In this document: in pieces, positions 8,163-17,000 of the stretch
Numbering within the stretch: position 1 is the stretch's first letter
Layout: every line of letters begins with the position of its first letter
Origin: an uncultured Rhodoferax sp.
GTDB lineage: Bacteria > Pseudomonadota > Gammaproteobacteria > Burkholderiales > Burkholderiaceae_C
Reading direction: 5' to 3'
DNA length: 64,000 nt
Assembly: GCF_946221635.1 (NCBI RefSeq)
Contig: NZ_CAMIHB010000021.1
Span: 1-64,000 of the forward strand
Translations under genes and position numbers: made by a program
The notes under the pieces: generated by a model
What the model was told of the DNA's origin: nothing
Seen by the model: the letters and a program-made list of their open reading frames with translations, nothing else
Database searches by the model: none

Positions 8163-9185
8163 ATGAGCATCACCCTTGACGAACACCCGGTACGCATCGT
8201 GCCGCGCAGCACTGCTGCGGCCCGCCCGCCCGCGGCCATGCCTTGGCCTGTGGAAGACGTGCTGGCGCTGTTCAACCTGCCGTTCAACGACCTGCTGTTC
8301 CAGGCCCAGACGGTGCACCGCCAGCACTTCGATGCCAATCTGGTGGAGCTGGCCACGCTGCTGTCCGTCAAGACCGGTGGCTGTCCGGAAGACTGCGGCT
8401 ATTGCCCGCAGAGTGTGCACTTCGACACCGGCGTGGAAGCCGGAAAACTGATGGCGGTGGACGCGGTGCGCGAAGCCGCCGAGCGTGCCAAGGCTGCGGG
8501 CGCCACGCGCTTTTGCATGGGCGCGGCCTGGCGTGCGCCCAAGGACCGCGATGTGGAGGCTGTGGCCGAGCTGGTCAAGGCCGTCAAGGCGACCGGCCTG
8601 GAAGCCTGCGCCACGCTGGGCATGCTCAACGAAGGCCACGCAGAAACCCTGCGCGATGCCGGGCTGGACTACTACAACCACAACCTCGACAGCGCGCCCG
8701 ACTTCTACGGCGACATCATCACCACGCGCGACTACCAGGACCGCCTGGACACCCTGGCCCGTGTGCGCAATGCCGGTGTCAGCGTCTGCTGCGGTGGCAT
8801 CGTGGGCCTGGGCGAATCGCGGCTGCAACGTGCGGGCCTGATTGCGGAGCTGGCGAACCTTTCGCCCTACCCGGAGTCGGTGCCCATCAACCACCTGGTG
8901 AAGGTGGAGGGCACGCCGCTGGCCGACCAGCCGGACCTGGACCCGCTGGAGTTTGTGCGCACCATTGCGGTGGCGCGCATCACCATGCCCCGTGCCCGCG
9001 TGCGCCTCTCGGCCGGGCGGCAAAGCATGGGCGACGCGGTGCAGGCCCTGTGCTTTGTGGCCGGTGCCAACTCCATCTTCTACGGCGACAAACTGCTCAC
9101 CACCGGCAATCCAGATGTGGACGCCGACGGTGCGTTGCTGCAGCGCCTGGGCCTGCGCACCGGCAAGCCAGAGCCCAAGGCCTGA
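8163..9185 (+). CDS. bioB: Biotin synthase BioB
   Basis: Radical SAM enzyme that inserts sulfur into dethiobiotin. The [4Fe-4S]-binding triad is GGCPEDCGYC with cysteines at residues 74, 78 and 81; GVSVCCGGIVGLGE and the RLSAGRQSMGD segment are also BioB signatures. The ATG at 8163 has GGAG 11-14 bases upstream and is preferred over a TTG at 8148. It is an odd member of a B12 gene train: no other biotin gene is in the window, and it sits between bluB and cbiB with only 6-24 base gaps, so it is probably cotranscribed. Confidence 0.96.
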   Translation: MSITLDEHPVRIVPRSTAAARPPAAMPWPVEDVLALFNLPFNDLLFQAQTVHRQHFDANLVELATLLSVKTGGCPEDCGYCPQSVHFDTGVEAGKLMAVDAVREAAERAKAAGATRFCMGAAWRAPKDRDVEAVAELVKAVKATGLEACATLGMLNEGHAETLRDAGLDYYNHNLDSAPDFYGDIITTRDYQDRLDTLARVRNAGVSVCCGGIVGLGESRLQRAGLIAELANLSPYPESVPINHLVKVEGTPLADQPDLDPLEFVRTIAVARITMPRARVRLSAGRQSMGDAVQALCFVAGANSIFYGDKLLTTGNPDVDADGALLQRLGLRTGKPEPKA

Positions 9186-9191
9186 GGCAAC

Positions 9192-10169
9192 GTGGCTTCC
9201 TTGGCGGCGCTGGCCCTGGCATTGCTCGTCGCACTGGCGGTAGACCGCTGGTGGGGTGAGCCGCGCCCGGGCCTGCACCCCGTGGTATGGATGGGGAACT
9301 ACCTGGGCGCCGTGGGGGCCTGGGTGCAGCGCCATGCCGTGCAGCAGCCCGAGCTTCGGGATTTGAAGGCTTTTTGGCTCGCAGCCCTCGTCTGGTGTGC
9401 GGGGGCAGCTATGGTTTCAGGAGCAGCCTGGGGGCTGCAGGCCGCCTTGCACACACTGCCCTGGTGGGCCGCCGGCCTGGGCCTGGGCTTGGCGCTCAAG
9501 CCCCTGCTGGCCTGGGCCATGCTGCGCGATGAAGTGATCGCGGTGGAAACGGCGCTGGGCGAGTCGCTGGCGGCGGGCCGCGAGCGCCTGCGCTGGCTGG
9601 TGAGCCGGGATGTGGCGCAGCTGAGCGATACGCAGGTGCGCGAAAGCGCCATCGAGACGCTGGCCGAAAACCTCAACGACTCGGTGGTCGCGCCCATCTT
9701 CTGGTTTGTGCTGTTGGGCCTGCCCGGCGCGGCGCTATACCGCTTTGCCAACACGGCCGATGCCATGTGGGGCTACCCCGGTGTCTACAAGGGGCGCAAC
9801 TGGGCCTGGGCCGGTAAATGGGCAGCGCGGGTGGACGATGGGCTGAGCTGGGTACCCGCGCGCATCACGGCCGGCCTCCTGCTGCTGGCCGCCGGCGGCC
9901 GGGGTTTGACCCTGGTGCAGCAATTGCCGTCGCAGGCGCGCCAGACGCCGTCGCCCAACAGCGGTTGGCCCATGGCGGCCATGGCGCTGAACCTGGGCGT
10001 GACGCTGCGCAAGCCCGGTGTCTATGACCTCAACCCTGCCGGTCGTGCGGCGGCGGCGGCCGACACGGCTGGCGCCCTGGTTTATGCATCAAAAGCGCTG
10101 CTAGCCCTCGTATTCATTGCGCAAGCAGCTATGATTTTGATAGCGATTGGAAGCAAGTCATGGACATGA
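9192..10169 (+). CDS. cbiB: Adenosylcobinamide-phosphate synthase CbiB
   Basis: Membrane enzyme that joins aminopropanol (or its phosphate) to adenosylcobyric acid. It shows the CbiB signatures LAVDRWWGEPRPGLHPVVWMG near the N-terminus (the run is DRWWGEPRPGLHPV), ESAIETLAENLNDSVVAP, and FRFANTADAMWGY-like residues (YRFANTADAMWGYP). Two copies of a dispersed repeat lie within it: one at residues about 59-78 and one making the last transmembrane segment (ALLALVFIAQAAMILIAI). The start is GTG, 6 bases after bioB. The stop overlaps the next gene by 10 bases. Confidence 0.95.
   Translation: MASLAALALALLVALAVDRWWGEPRPGLHPVVWMGNYLGAVGAWVQRHAVQQPELRDLKAFWLAALVWCAGAAMVSGAAWGLQAALHTLPWWAAGLGLGLALKPLLAWAMLRDEVIAVETALGESLAAGRERLRWLVSRDVAQLSDTQVRESAIETLAENLNDSVVAPIFWFVLLGLPGAALYRFANTADAMWGYPGVYKGRNWAWAGKWAARVDDGLSWVPARITAGLLLLAAGGRGLTLVQQLPSQARQTPSPNSGWPMAAMALNLGVTLRKPGVYDLNPAGRAAAAADTAGALVYASKALLALVFIAQAAMILIAIGSKSWT
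9366..9424 (+). repeat. Dispersed ~60-bp repeat, copy in cbiB (diverged)
   Basis: A segment with AGCCCTCGT followed 16 bases later by GCAGCTATGGTTTCAGGAGC, which matches the arrangement in the better-kept copies at 10088 and 24051. It lies in frame within cbiB and codes for a hydrophobic stretch. Confidence 0.6.
10088..10146 (+). repeat. Dispersed ~60-bp repeat forming the CbiB C-terminal helix
   Basis: Core GCTAGCCCTCGT, then ATTCATTGCGCAAGCAGCTA, then TGATTTTGATAGC. Nearly the same core occurs at 24051-24101 in cobS, and in inverse orientation at 36517, 43341 and 54262. Translated in frame it supplies the final membrane segment of CbiB. Confidence 0.8.
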
Positions 10170-11155
10170 CACTGCCGCCTTTGCCGCGGGTCCATGGCGG
10201 CCCGGACGCCCTGGGGGCGCCGCAGGTCGACTTTTCCACCAACAGCAATGCCTGCGGTCCATGCCCCCATGCGCTTGCGGCGGTGCAGGCGGCGGACGCC
10301 ACGCGCTACCCCGACCCGACCTACACCCTGCTGCGCGCCGCACTGGCACACCGGCACGGGGTCGCAGACTGGCGCGTCGTGCTGGCGGGCAGTGCCAGCG
10401 AATTCATCTTCCGCATGACGGCCTGGGTGCGCCGGGAGGGTGGAGCCAAGGTGCACCTGCCGCCCCATGCCTATGGCGACTATGCCGCCGCTGCCCAGGC
10501 CTGGGGCCTGCACAAGGCCGACACCGCCAACCACGCCGATCTGGTCTGGGCCTGCGAGCCCGCCAGCCCTACCGGCCAGGCCCACGTGGGCTGGCCGCAG
10601 GCGCTGGCGCGCTGCCCGCTGGTGCTGGACTGCGCCTATGAGCCCCTGCGCCTGTCCGGGCAGCCTACGCTGCAGGGGTCGCAGCGCGATGCGGTGTGGC
10701 AGCTGTTTTCGCCCAACAAGGCGCTGGGGCTGACGGGCGTGCGCGCGGCCTACGCCATCGCGCCGCTGGGGGCGGAGGCTGCCGTGCAACAGTTGGAGAC
10801 GTTGGCACCTTCGTGGGTGCTGGGTGCCCATGGCGTTGCCTTGCTCATGGCGTGGACGCAGGCCGATACCCAGGCCTGGCTGCAGACCAGCCTTCAGACG
10901 CTGGCGGGCTGGAAGCAGCGCCAGATCGGTCTGCTGCAGGCTGCCGGTTGGAGCGTGCAGCCTAGCGACACGCCATTCTTCTGTGCCCGCCCCCCTGTGG
11001 ACGCCGTAGCGTTGTGTGCCGCGCTGCGCACACAGGGCATCAAGCTGCGTGATGTGACTTCCTTTGGATTGCTCGGCTGGGTGCGCTTGGGGGTATTGCC
11101 GCCCGCCGCGCAAGATGCGCTGATGCTTGTGATGGCAGAGAAAACGTTTGCATGA
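10160..11155 (+). CDS. cobD: Threonine-phosphate decarboxylase (CobD-type; cobC in the aerobic nomenclature)
   Basis: PLP enzyme of the aminotransferase class I/II fold, related to histidinol-phosphate aminotransferase, that makes (R)-1-amino-2-propanol phosphate for the cobamide side chain. The N-terminal VDFSTNSNACGP is the family's substrate-binding signature; the PLP lysine is K187 in FSPNKALGLTGVRAAY. The 331-residue length is normal. It overlaps cbiB by 10 bases and its stop overlaps jetA by ATGA at 11152, so the last B12 gene before the defence island is translationally coupled to the first defence gene. Confidence 0.92.
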   Translation: MDMTLPPLPRVHGGPDALGAPQVDFSTNSNACGPCPHALAAVQAADATRYPDPTYTLLRAALAHRHGVADWRVVLAGSASEFIFRMTAWVRREGGAKVHLPPHAYGDYAAAAQAWGLHKADTANHADLVWACEPASPTGQAHVGWPQALARCPLVLDCAYEPLRLSGQPTLQGSQRDAVWQLFSPNKALGLTGVRAAYAIAPLGAEAAVQQLETLAPSWVLGAHGVALLMAWTQADTQAWLQTSLQTLAGWKQRQIGLLQAAGWSVQPSDTPFFCARPPVDAVALCAALRTQGIKLRDVTSFGLLGWVRLGVLPPAAQDALMLVMAEKTFA

Positions 11156-12633
11156 AACTCGACTACCGCACTTTGGAGTTGCAGCGCCGCCAGCACCCGG
11201 CCTGGCGCTTGCTGGCGGCGGACTCGGCCCCCCTGGTCGCCAGCTTCCTGCACCGCGTATTCGTCGTCCCCAATGTGCGGGTCATGGCGCAGTCGAATCT
11301 GGCCGAGGCGCTGGAAGACACCTTGTATGGCCTGCGCGAGCAATTGGGAGACAGCAAGGGCAGGGCGGTCTTCCCCAAATCGGCGCAGGAGTACCTGAAT
11401 GACTGGGCCGCCAACGACAAAGGCTGGTTGCGCAAGTTCTACCCCACAGGATCGGATGAGCCGCACTTCGACCTGACACCGCCCACCGAACGCGCCCTGG
11501 CCTGGCTGGGCAGCCTGTCCGACCGTTCCTTTGTCGGTACCGAGTCGCGCCTGCTCACCCTGTTCGGCCTGCTCAAGCAAATGAGCGATGGCAGCGAAAC
11601 CAACCCGCAGGCCCGCATGGCCGAGCTGCACAAGCAGCGCGATGCCATCGACGCGGAAATTGCCCGCGTGGTAGAGGGCAATATGGCCTTGCTGGATGAC
11701 ACCGCCCTGAAAGACCGTTTTCAGCAGTTCACCGGCCTGGCGCGGGAGCTGCTGGCGGATTTTCGGGAGGTGGAGCACAACTTTCGCATGCTGGACCGCA
11801 CGGTGCGCGAGCGCATCGCCCGCTGGGACGGAGCCAAGGGCACTTTGCTGCAAGAGATCATGGGCGAGCGCGATGCGATTGCCGAGTCCGACCAGGGCAA
11901 GAGTTTTCGTGCGTTCTGGGATTTCTTGATGTCGCAGACGCGCCAGGAGGAGTTCACCACGCTGCTCTCGCGCGTGCTGGATTTGCCGCCGGTATCCGCG
12001 CTGGAACCCGATGTGCGCCTGAAACGCGTGCACTACGACTGGCTGGAAGCGGGTGAATACGCCCAGCGTACGGTGGCCCAGTTGTCGCAGCAGTTGCGCC
12101 GTTTTCTGGACGACAAGGCCTGGCTGGAAAACCGCCGCATCATGGACATCTTGCGCGACATTGAAGGCAAAGCCCTGGCATTGCGTGACGAAGCCCCGGC
12201 GGCCCTGCGCGTGGCGGACTTCATGCAAATCGACGAAATCGGTGCGGGCGTGGAGCTGCCACTGGAGCGCCCCCTGTACCAGCCGCCCCAACCAACGGTG
12301 TTGGAGCGCGTGGCCTTGCAGTCGGGCGATGCGGACATGGATGCGGCGGCCCTGTTTTCGCAGGTGCGGGTGGACAAGGCGGCCCTGTCGGCCCACATCC
12401 GCCAGTCGCTGCAAACCCGTTCGCAAGTCACCCTGGCGGAGCTATTGCAAAGCCGCCCGCTGCGGCAGGGCTTGGGTGAGCTGATAGCCTACCTGCAACT
12501 GGCCAGCGAGTCCGCCCACTCGGCGGTGGACGAGTCCGTGCAAGACACGGTGGCCTGGGTGGTGCCGGACGAGGCGGGTGCTTGGGTGACCCGGCAGGCC
12601 CGCTTGCCGCGGGTGATCTTTGTGCGAGCTTGA
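11152..12633 (+). CDS. jetA: Wadjet protein JetA (DUF3375)
   Basis: Kleisin-like subunit of the Wadjet (EptABCD, MksBEFG) condensin-type complex that recognises and cleaves small circular plasmids. It is a 493-residue DUF3375 protein, opening with LDYRTLELQRRQHPAWRLL and containing the SDRSFVGTESRLLTLFGLLKQ region typical of that family. ATG at 11152 overlaps the stop of the preceding cobamide gene (ATGA). The system is complete (jetA, B, C, D on one strand), but a vapBC pair separates jetA from jetB, which is unusual because jetA and jetB normally adjoin. Function is established for the family, not tested here. Confidence 0.93.
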   Translation: MKLDYRTLELQRRQHPAWRLLAADSAPLVASFLHRVFVVPNVRVMAQSNLAEALEDTLYGLREQLGDSKGRAVFPKSAQEYLNDWAANDKGWLRKFYPTGSDEPHFDLTPPTERALAWLGSLSDRSFVGTESRLLTLFGLLKQMSDGSETNPQARMAELHKQRDAIDAEIARVVEGNMALLDDTALKDRFQQFTGLARELLADFREVEHNFRMLDRTVRERIARWDGAKGTLLQEIMGERDAIAESDQGKSFRAFWDFLMSQTRQEEFTTLLSRVLDLPPVSALEPDVRLKRVHYDWLEAGEYAQRTVAQLSQQLRRFLDDKAWLENRRIMDILRDIEGKALALRDEAPAALRVADFMQIDEIGAGVELPLERPLYQPPQPTVLERVALQSGDADMDAAALFSQVRVDKAALSAHIRQSLQTRSQVTLAELLQSRPLRQGLGELIAYLQLASESAHSAVDESVQDTVAWVVPDEAGAWVTRQARLPRVIFVRA

Positions 12634-12677
12634 GTGGCTGAAATGGGGTGGTTATGCTAGTATTACTGCGTAATACT
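12630..12677 (+). promoter_or_regulatory. vapBC promoter with palindromic operator
   Basis: A -35-like TTGAGT (12630-12635) and a -10-like TATGCT (12653-12658) are 17 bases apart. Directly at the expected transcription start is a perfect inverted repeat, AGTATTAC-TGC-GTAATACT (12659-12677), 15 bases before the vapB ATG. Type II antitoxins of the AbrB fold repress their own operon from such sites, so this is likely the VapB(C) operator. It would also drive the downstream Wadjet genes. Confidence 0.7.
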
Positions 12678-12691
12678 TTTTGGGTGTCTCC

Positions 12692-12928
12692 ATGCAAACC
12701 ACACTGACTAGCAAGGGCCAAGTTACCATTCCGCGCGACGTGCGCCAACATTTCGGGCTCAAGCAGGGCATGGCCGTGACCTTTGAAATTGAAGGCGATC
12801 ACATCGCCCTGCGACCCGCCCGCGCATCGCGGCAGGCGCAAGACAGCGGTTTTGGCCTGATCAAGAGCCGACGCAAAGCGGTGCCGGTGGACTTTGATGT
12901 GGCCAGCCTGATCACTGACGCACCATGA
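12692..12928 (+). CDS. vapB: Antitoxin VapB (AbrB/SpoVT fold)
   Basis: A 78-residue protein whose first 45 residues are a swapped-hairpin AbrB DNA-binding domain (TLTSKGQVTIPRDVRQHFGL); the C-terminal part is the expected toxin-neutralising tail. It should bind the palindrome just upstream and neutralise VapC. ATG at 12692 starts exactly at the domain; an upstream TTG at 12680 is unlikely. Its stop overlaps the vapC start (ATGA at 12925). Confidence 0.9.
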   Translation: MQTTLTSKGQVTIPRDVRQHFGLKQGMAVTFEIEGDHIALRPARASRQAQDSGFGLIKSRRKAVPVDFDVASLITDAP

Positions 12929-13341
12929 TCGCGCTCGATACCAACGTGTTGGCCCGCTATTACGTGGCCAGCACCGATGCACCTTCGCAGAAGCAAAGTG
13001 CCGCAGCTAGGAAACTGCTGGAAAGCGGCAAGTCCTTGTTTGTCAGCAAGACCGTGGTGCTGGAGCTGGAATGGGTGCTGCGCGGCTATTACAAAAGCCC
13101 GCCCAAAGATGTGCTGGCGGTGTTGACGCATTTGCTGGCCATGCCCAACCTGGAAGTGGAAGACCGCGTGGCGGTGGAACTCGCCGCCGCCGCCTTGGAT
13201 GACGGTTTTGACTTTGCCGATGCGTTGCACCATGCATCTGCCCGCCATTGCACCAGCTTGGCCACGTTTGATGACAAGAAGTTTGCCCGCAGAGCCAGCG
13301 CCAAAGGCTGGAAGCCGCCCGTCAAACTGCTGGCCAGTTGA
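12925..13341 (+). CDS. vapC: PIN-domain toxin VapC
   Basis: A 138-residue PIN-fold ribonuclease, presumed toxin of the pair. The acidic active-site residues are all visible: D5 in MIALDTNVLARYY, E in VVLELEWVLRGYY, D in FDFADALHHA, and D in SLATFDDKKFAR. Translation is coupled to vapB by ATGA. It ends 21 bases before jetB, so this TA unit is embedded inside the Wadjet operon between jetA and jetB on the same strand. Confidence 0.92.
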   Translation: MIALDTNVLARYYVASTDAPSQKQSAAARKLLESGKSLFVSKTVVLELEWVLRGYYKSPPKDVLAVLTHLLAMPNLEVEDRVAVELAAAALDDGFDFADALHHASARHCTSLATFDDKKFARRASAKGWKPPVKLLAS

Positions 13342-13362
13342 CCACCCACGGCGGAATTTACG

Positions 13363-14037
13363 ATGACGAATGAAGCGCTTGGTGATGCACCAGCTCCCCA
13401 CCCCGCTGCCGCGCAACCCGACCTCACCACTCTGGTCATCCCCTTGCTCAAAGGCGTGTTCTATCGCGAAGATGATGCAGCCCAATGGGCCGCCTTGCTG
13501 CAGTTGCAGGCCCGGGTGCGCGACTACGTGGCGGTGCTGGCGCTGGACTTGGTGGTGGATGAGGCCGAGGGCTATGCCTTTTTGCGTGCCCAACCGCAGG
13601 ACGACGAGGATGCTCCCAAGCTGCCACGCCTGGTACGCCGTCAACCCTTGAGCTTTCAGGTGAGTCTGCTGCTGGCGCTGTTGCGCAAGAAGCTGGCCGA
13701 GTTCGATGCCAGTGGTGGTGACACGCGGCTGATCTTGACGCGCGGCGCGGTGGTGGAACTGGTGCGGGTGTTCTTGCCTGCGGGCTCCAACGAGTCGCGC
13801 TTGATGGACCAGATCGAGACGCAGTTGAACAAGGTCATTGAACTGGGTTTTGTGCGCCGCCTCAAAGCCCCGACGGAGGCCGCATCCAACCGCGCTGCGC
13901 AAGAGCCGGTGTACGAGGTGCGCCGCATTCTCAAGGCCTTTGTCGATGCCCAGTGGCTGGCCGAGTTCGATGCGCGATTGGCGGCCTACCAGGCGCAATT
14001 GGCCGCGCCCAACACCGCGGAGCCGGATGATGCGTGA
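13363..14037 (+). CDS. jetB: Wadjet protein JetB (DUF4194)
   Basis: A 224-residue DUF4194 protein, the winged-helix (MukE/KITE-like) subunit of Wadjet that bridges JetA and JetC. LIPLLKGVFYREDDAAQW near the start and LDQIETQLNKVIELGFVRRL-like text (MDQIETQLNKVIELGFVRRL) near residue 150-170 are family features. It begins 21 bases after vapC and its end overlaps jetC by 8 bases, as usual for jetB-jetC. Confidence 0.9.
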   Translation: MTNEALGDAPAPHPAAAQPDLTTLVIPLLKGVFYREDDAAQWAALLQLQARVRDYVAVLALDLVVDEAEGYAFLRAQPQDDEDAPKLPRLVRRQPLSFQVSLLLALLRKKLAEFDASGGDTRLILTRGAVVELVRVFLPAGSNESRLMDQIETQLNKVIELGFVRRLKAPTEAASNRAAQEPVYEVRRILKAFVDAQWLAEFDARLAAYQAQLAAPNTAEPDDA

Positions 14038-17000
14038 TGACACCATGCTCACCGGTTTTCGTTTGTCACGCCTGGAGGTGTTCAACTGGGGCACTTTTGA
14101 CAAGCGCGTCTGGACCCTGGCGCTCAATGGCCGCAATGGGCTGCTGACGGGCGACATCGGCTCGGGCAAGTCCACGCTGGTGGATGCGCTTACCACGCTC
14201 TTGGTTCCCGCGCACCGCGTGGCCTACAACAAGGCGGCCGGGGCCGATGCGCGGGAGCGCTCGCTGCGCTCCTACGTGCTGGGGCATTACAAGTCCGAGC
14301 GCAATGAAACCAGTGGACATGCCAAGCCGGTGGCGTTGCGCTCAAACAGCGACTATTCGGTGATTCTGGGCGTTTTCCACAACACCGGGTTTGACCAAAC
14401 GGTAACGTTGGCCCAGGTGTTCTGGATGAAAGACAGTTTTGGCCAGCCCGAGCGCTTTTATGCGGTGGCCGATAAGGCACTCTCGCTGACTGAAGACTTT
14501 TCGGACTTCGGCACGGCCATACCCGCCTTGCGCACACGGCTGCGTAAAGGTGGGGTCAGTCTGTTTGACAGCTTTCCGCCCTACAGCGCGCACTTTCGCC
14601 GCCGCTTTGGCAACATGGGCGAGCAGGCGCTGGAGCTGTTCCACCAAACCGTGTCGATGAAGTCGGTGGGCAACCTGACCGACTTTGTGCGCCTCCACAT
14701 GCTGGAGCCTTTTGACGTGGCCCCGCGCATTGCTGGGCTGCTGGCGCACTTTGACGACCTGAGCCGTGCCCATGCCGCCGTGCTCAAGGCCAAGCAACAG
14801 GTCGATCTGCTCATGCCCCTGGTAGCGGACTGCGATACGCATGCCGAACTGCAACAGGGCGCCGCCGAACTGCGCGAATGCCGCGAGGCGCTCAAGCCCT
14901 GGTTTGCCAGTCAGAAGCGAGCCCTGCTGGATGTGCGGCTGGAACATTTGCAAACCACGCTGGGCAATGAAACCGCCAAGGTGGAGCGCCTGCAAGAGCA
15001 CAAACTTGCGCAGCAAGGCAAAGAGCGCGAACTGCACCAAGCCCTGGCCCAAAACGGTGGCGACCGCGTCGCGCAGATTGATGCCGACATCGAACGCCAG
15101 CAGACCGAACTGAACAAGCGCCAGAAGAATGCGCAACGCTACGACGAGCTGCGCAAGGGCTTGGGCCTGCTGGCCGTGGCCAACCGCGAAGAGCTGCTGA
15201 CCCAGCAACAAGGCTGCGCCGCCCGCCGCGCAGCCGACGCCGAGCGTGAGGTGGCCTTGCAAAACGCGCTGACCGAGCGCGGTGTGGAGCTGGCCCAGGG
15301 GCGCAAAGACCATCAGTTGCTTGAAGACGAAATCAAGAGCCTGCGCGCTCGACGCAGCAACATCGACGCGCAATACATCGCCTTGCGCGCCGCGCTGTGC
15401 CAAGCCCTGGGCCTGCGCGAAGACAGCATGCCGTTTGCCGGCGAACTGCTGCAAGTGCACGACGATGCCCGCGACTGGGAGGGCGCGGCCGAGCGCGTGT
15501 TGCACAGCTTTGCACTCTCGCTGCTGGTGCCCGATGCGCACTATGCCAAGGTGGCCCAGTGGGTGGATGACACCCACCTCAAAGGGCGGCTGGTGTACTA
15601 CCGGGTGCGCGACAACGTTCGCCCGGAGCGCCCCACGTTGCACGCCCAGTCGCTGGTCCGCAAGATCGCCATCAAACCCGACTCCGCCTTTTACACCTGG
15701 CTGGAACTGGAGGTGGCGCGCCGCTTTGACTACGCCTGCTGCACCACGCAAGAGCAGTTCCGTGCCGAGCCCAAAGCCATTACCCGCGCCGGGCAAATCA
15801 AGGCCGGCGGTGAGCGCCACGAAAAAGACGACCGCCACCGCCTGGACGACCGCAGCCGCTATGTGCTGGGCTGGAGCAATGCCGCCAAGCTAGGCGTCCT
15901 GGAGAGCAAGAAACGTGTGCTGGAGGCGCGCCTCGGAGAGATTGGTGCGCAGATAGGTGCTTTGGACAACGAGCAGAAAACCATCCGTGAGCGCCAACAA
16001 GCCTTGGCCAAGCTGGAGGAGTTTCAGGACTACAACGATCTGGACTGGCAAGCCAACGCCCGTGAGATGGCGCGTCTGCGCGCCGAGCGCTCCGCGCTGG
16101 AGGCCGCCTCCGATGTGCTGGCGACCTTGACCCAGCAGTTGAAAACGCTGGAAGAAGAGTTGGCCAAGACCGAGGATCAACTGATTGAGCAACGCGGCAA
16201 GCGCTCCAAAACCGAGCAAAAAATTGACGATGCACAGCGTTTGCGCCAAGAGGCCGAGGCGCTGATGGCACAAACCCCCGAGGGGTACGCGCAACAAGCA
16301 CAACGCCTGCAAGCCTTGCAGCAGGAGGTGCAGGCCCAGCAGTCGCTCACCGTGGAGACTTGCGACGCCCGCGAGCGCGAGATGCGCGACAGCCTGCAAG
16401 CCCGCATCGATGCGCAAGAGGGCCGTACCCGGCGTCTGTTGGAAAAAATCATCGACGCCATGCGCTCGTTCAGCACCCGGTTCCCGGTGGAAACGCAAGA
16501 GTTGGACGTATCGGTGGGCTCGGCGAGTGAATACCGCACCTTGCTACAGCGCCTGGTGGCCGACGACCTGCCGCGTTTCGAGGCCGACTTCAAACGTGCG
16601 CTCAACGAGAACACCATCCGCGAAGTGGCCAACTTCAGTTCGCAGCTCAACAAGGAGCGCGCCACCATCCATGAGCGCATTGAGCGCATCAACCAGTCAC
16701 TCACACAGATTGACTACAACCCAGGGCGCTTCATCACCCTGGTGCTGCAATCCACCACCGACCCGGAAGTGCGCGACTTCCAGGCCGAGTTGCGCACCTG
16801 CCTGGACGGCACGCTGGGTGGCGATGCGGGCGTGGAGCAGGACAGCCAGTATTCCGAGGCCAAGTTCTTGCAGGTCAAGCACATCATCGAACGCCTGCGG
16901 GGCCGCGAAGGCCAGACCGATGCGGATAGGCGTTGGACGGCCAAGGTCACCGACGTGCGCAACTGGTTCGTGTTTGCCGCCAGCGAGCGCTGGCGCGAAG

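Noticed and set aside
7278..9335. Minus-strand open frame of 685 codons across bluB and bioB
   Set aside because: It runs antisense through two conserved genes and has no recognisable motif.
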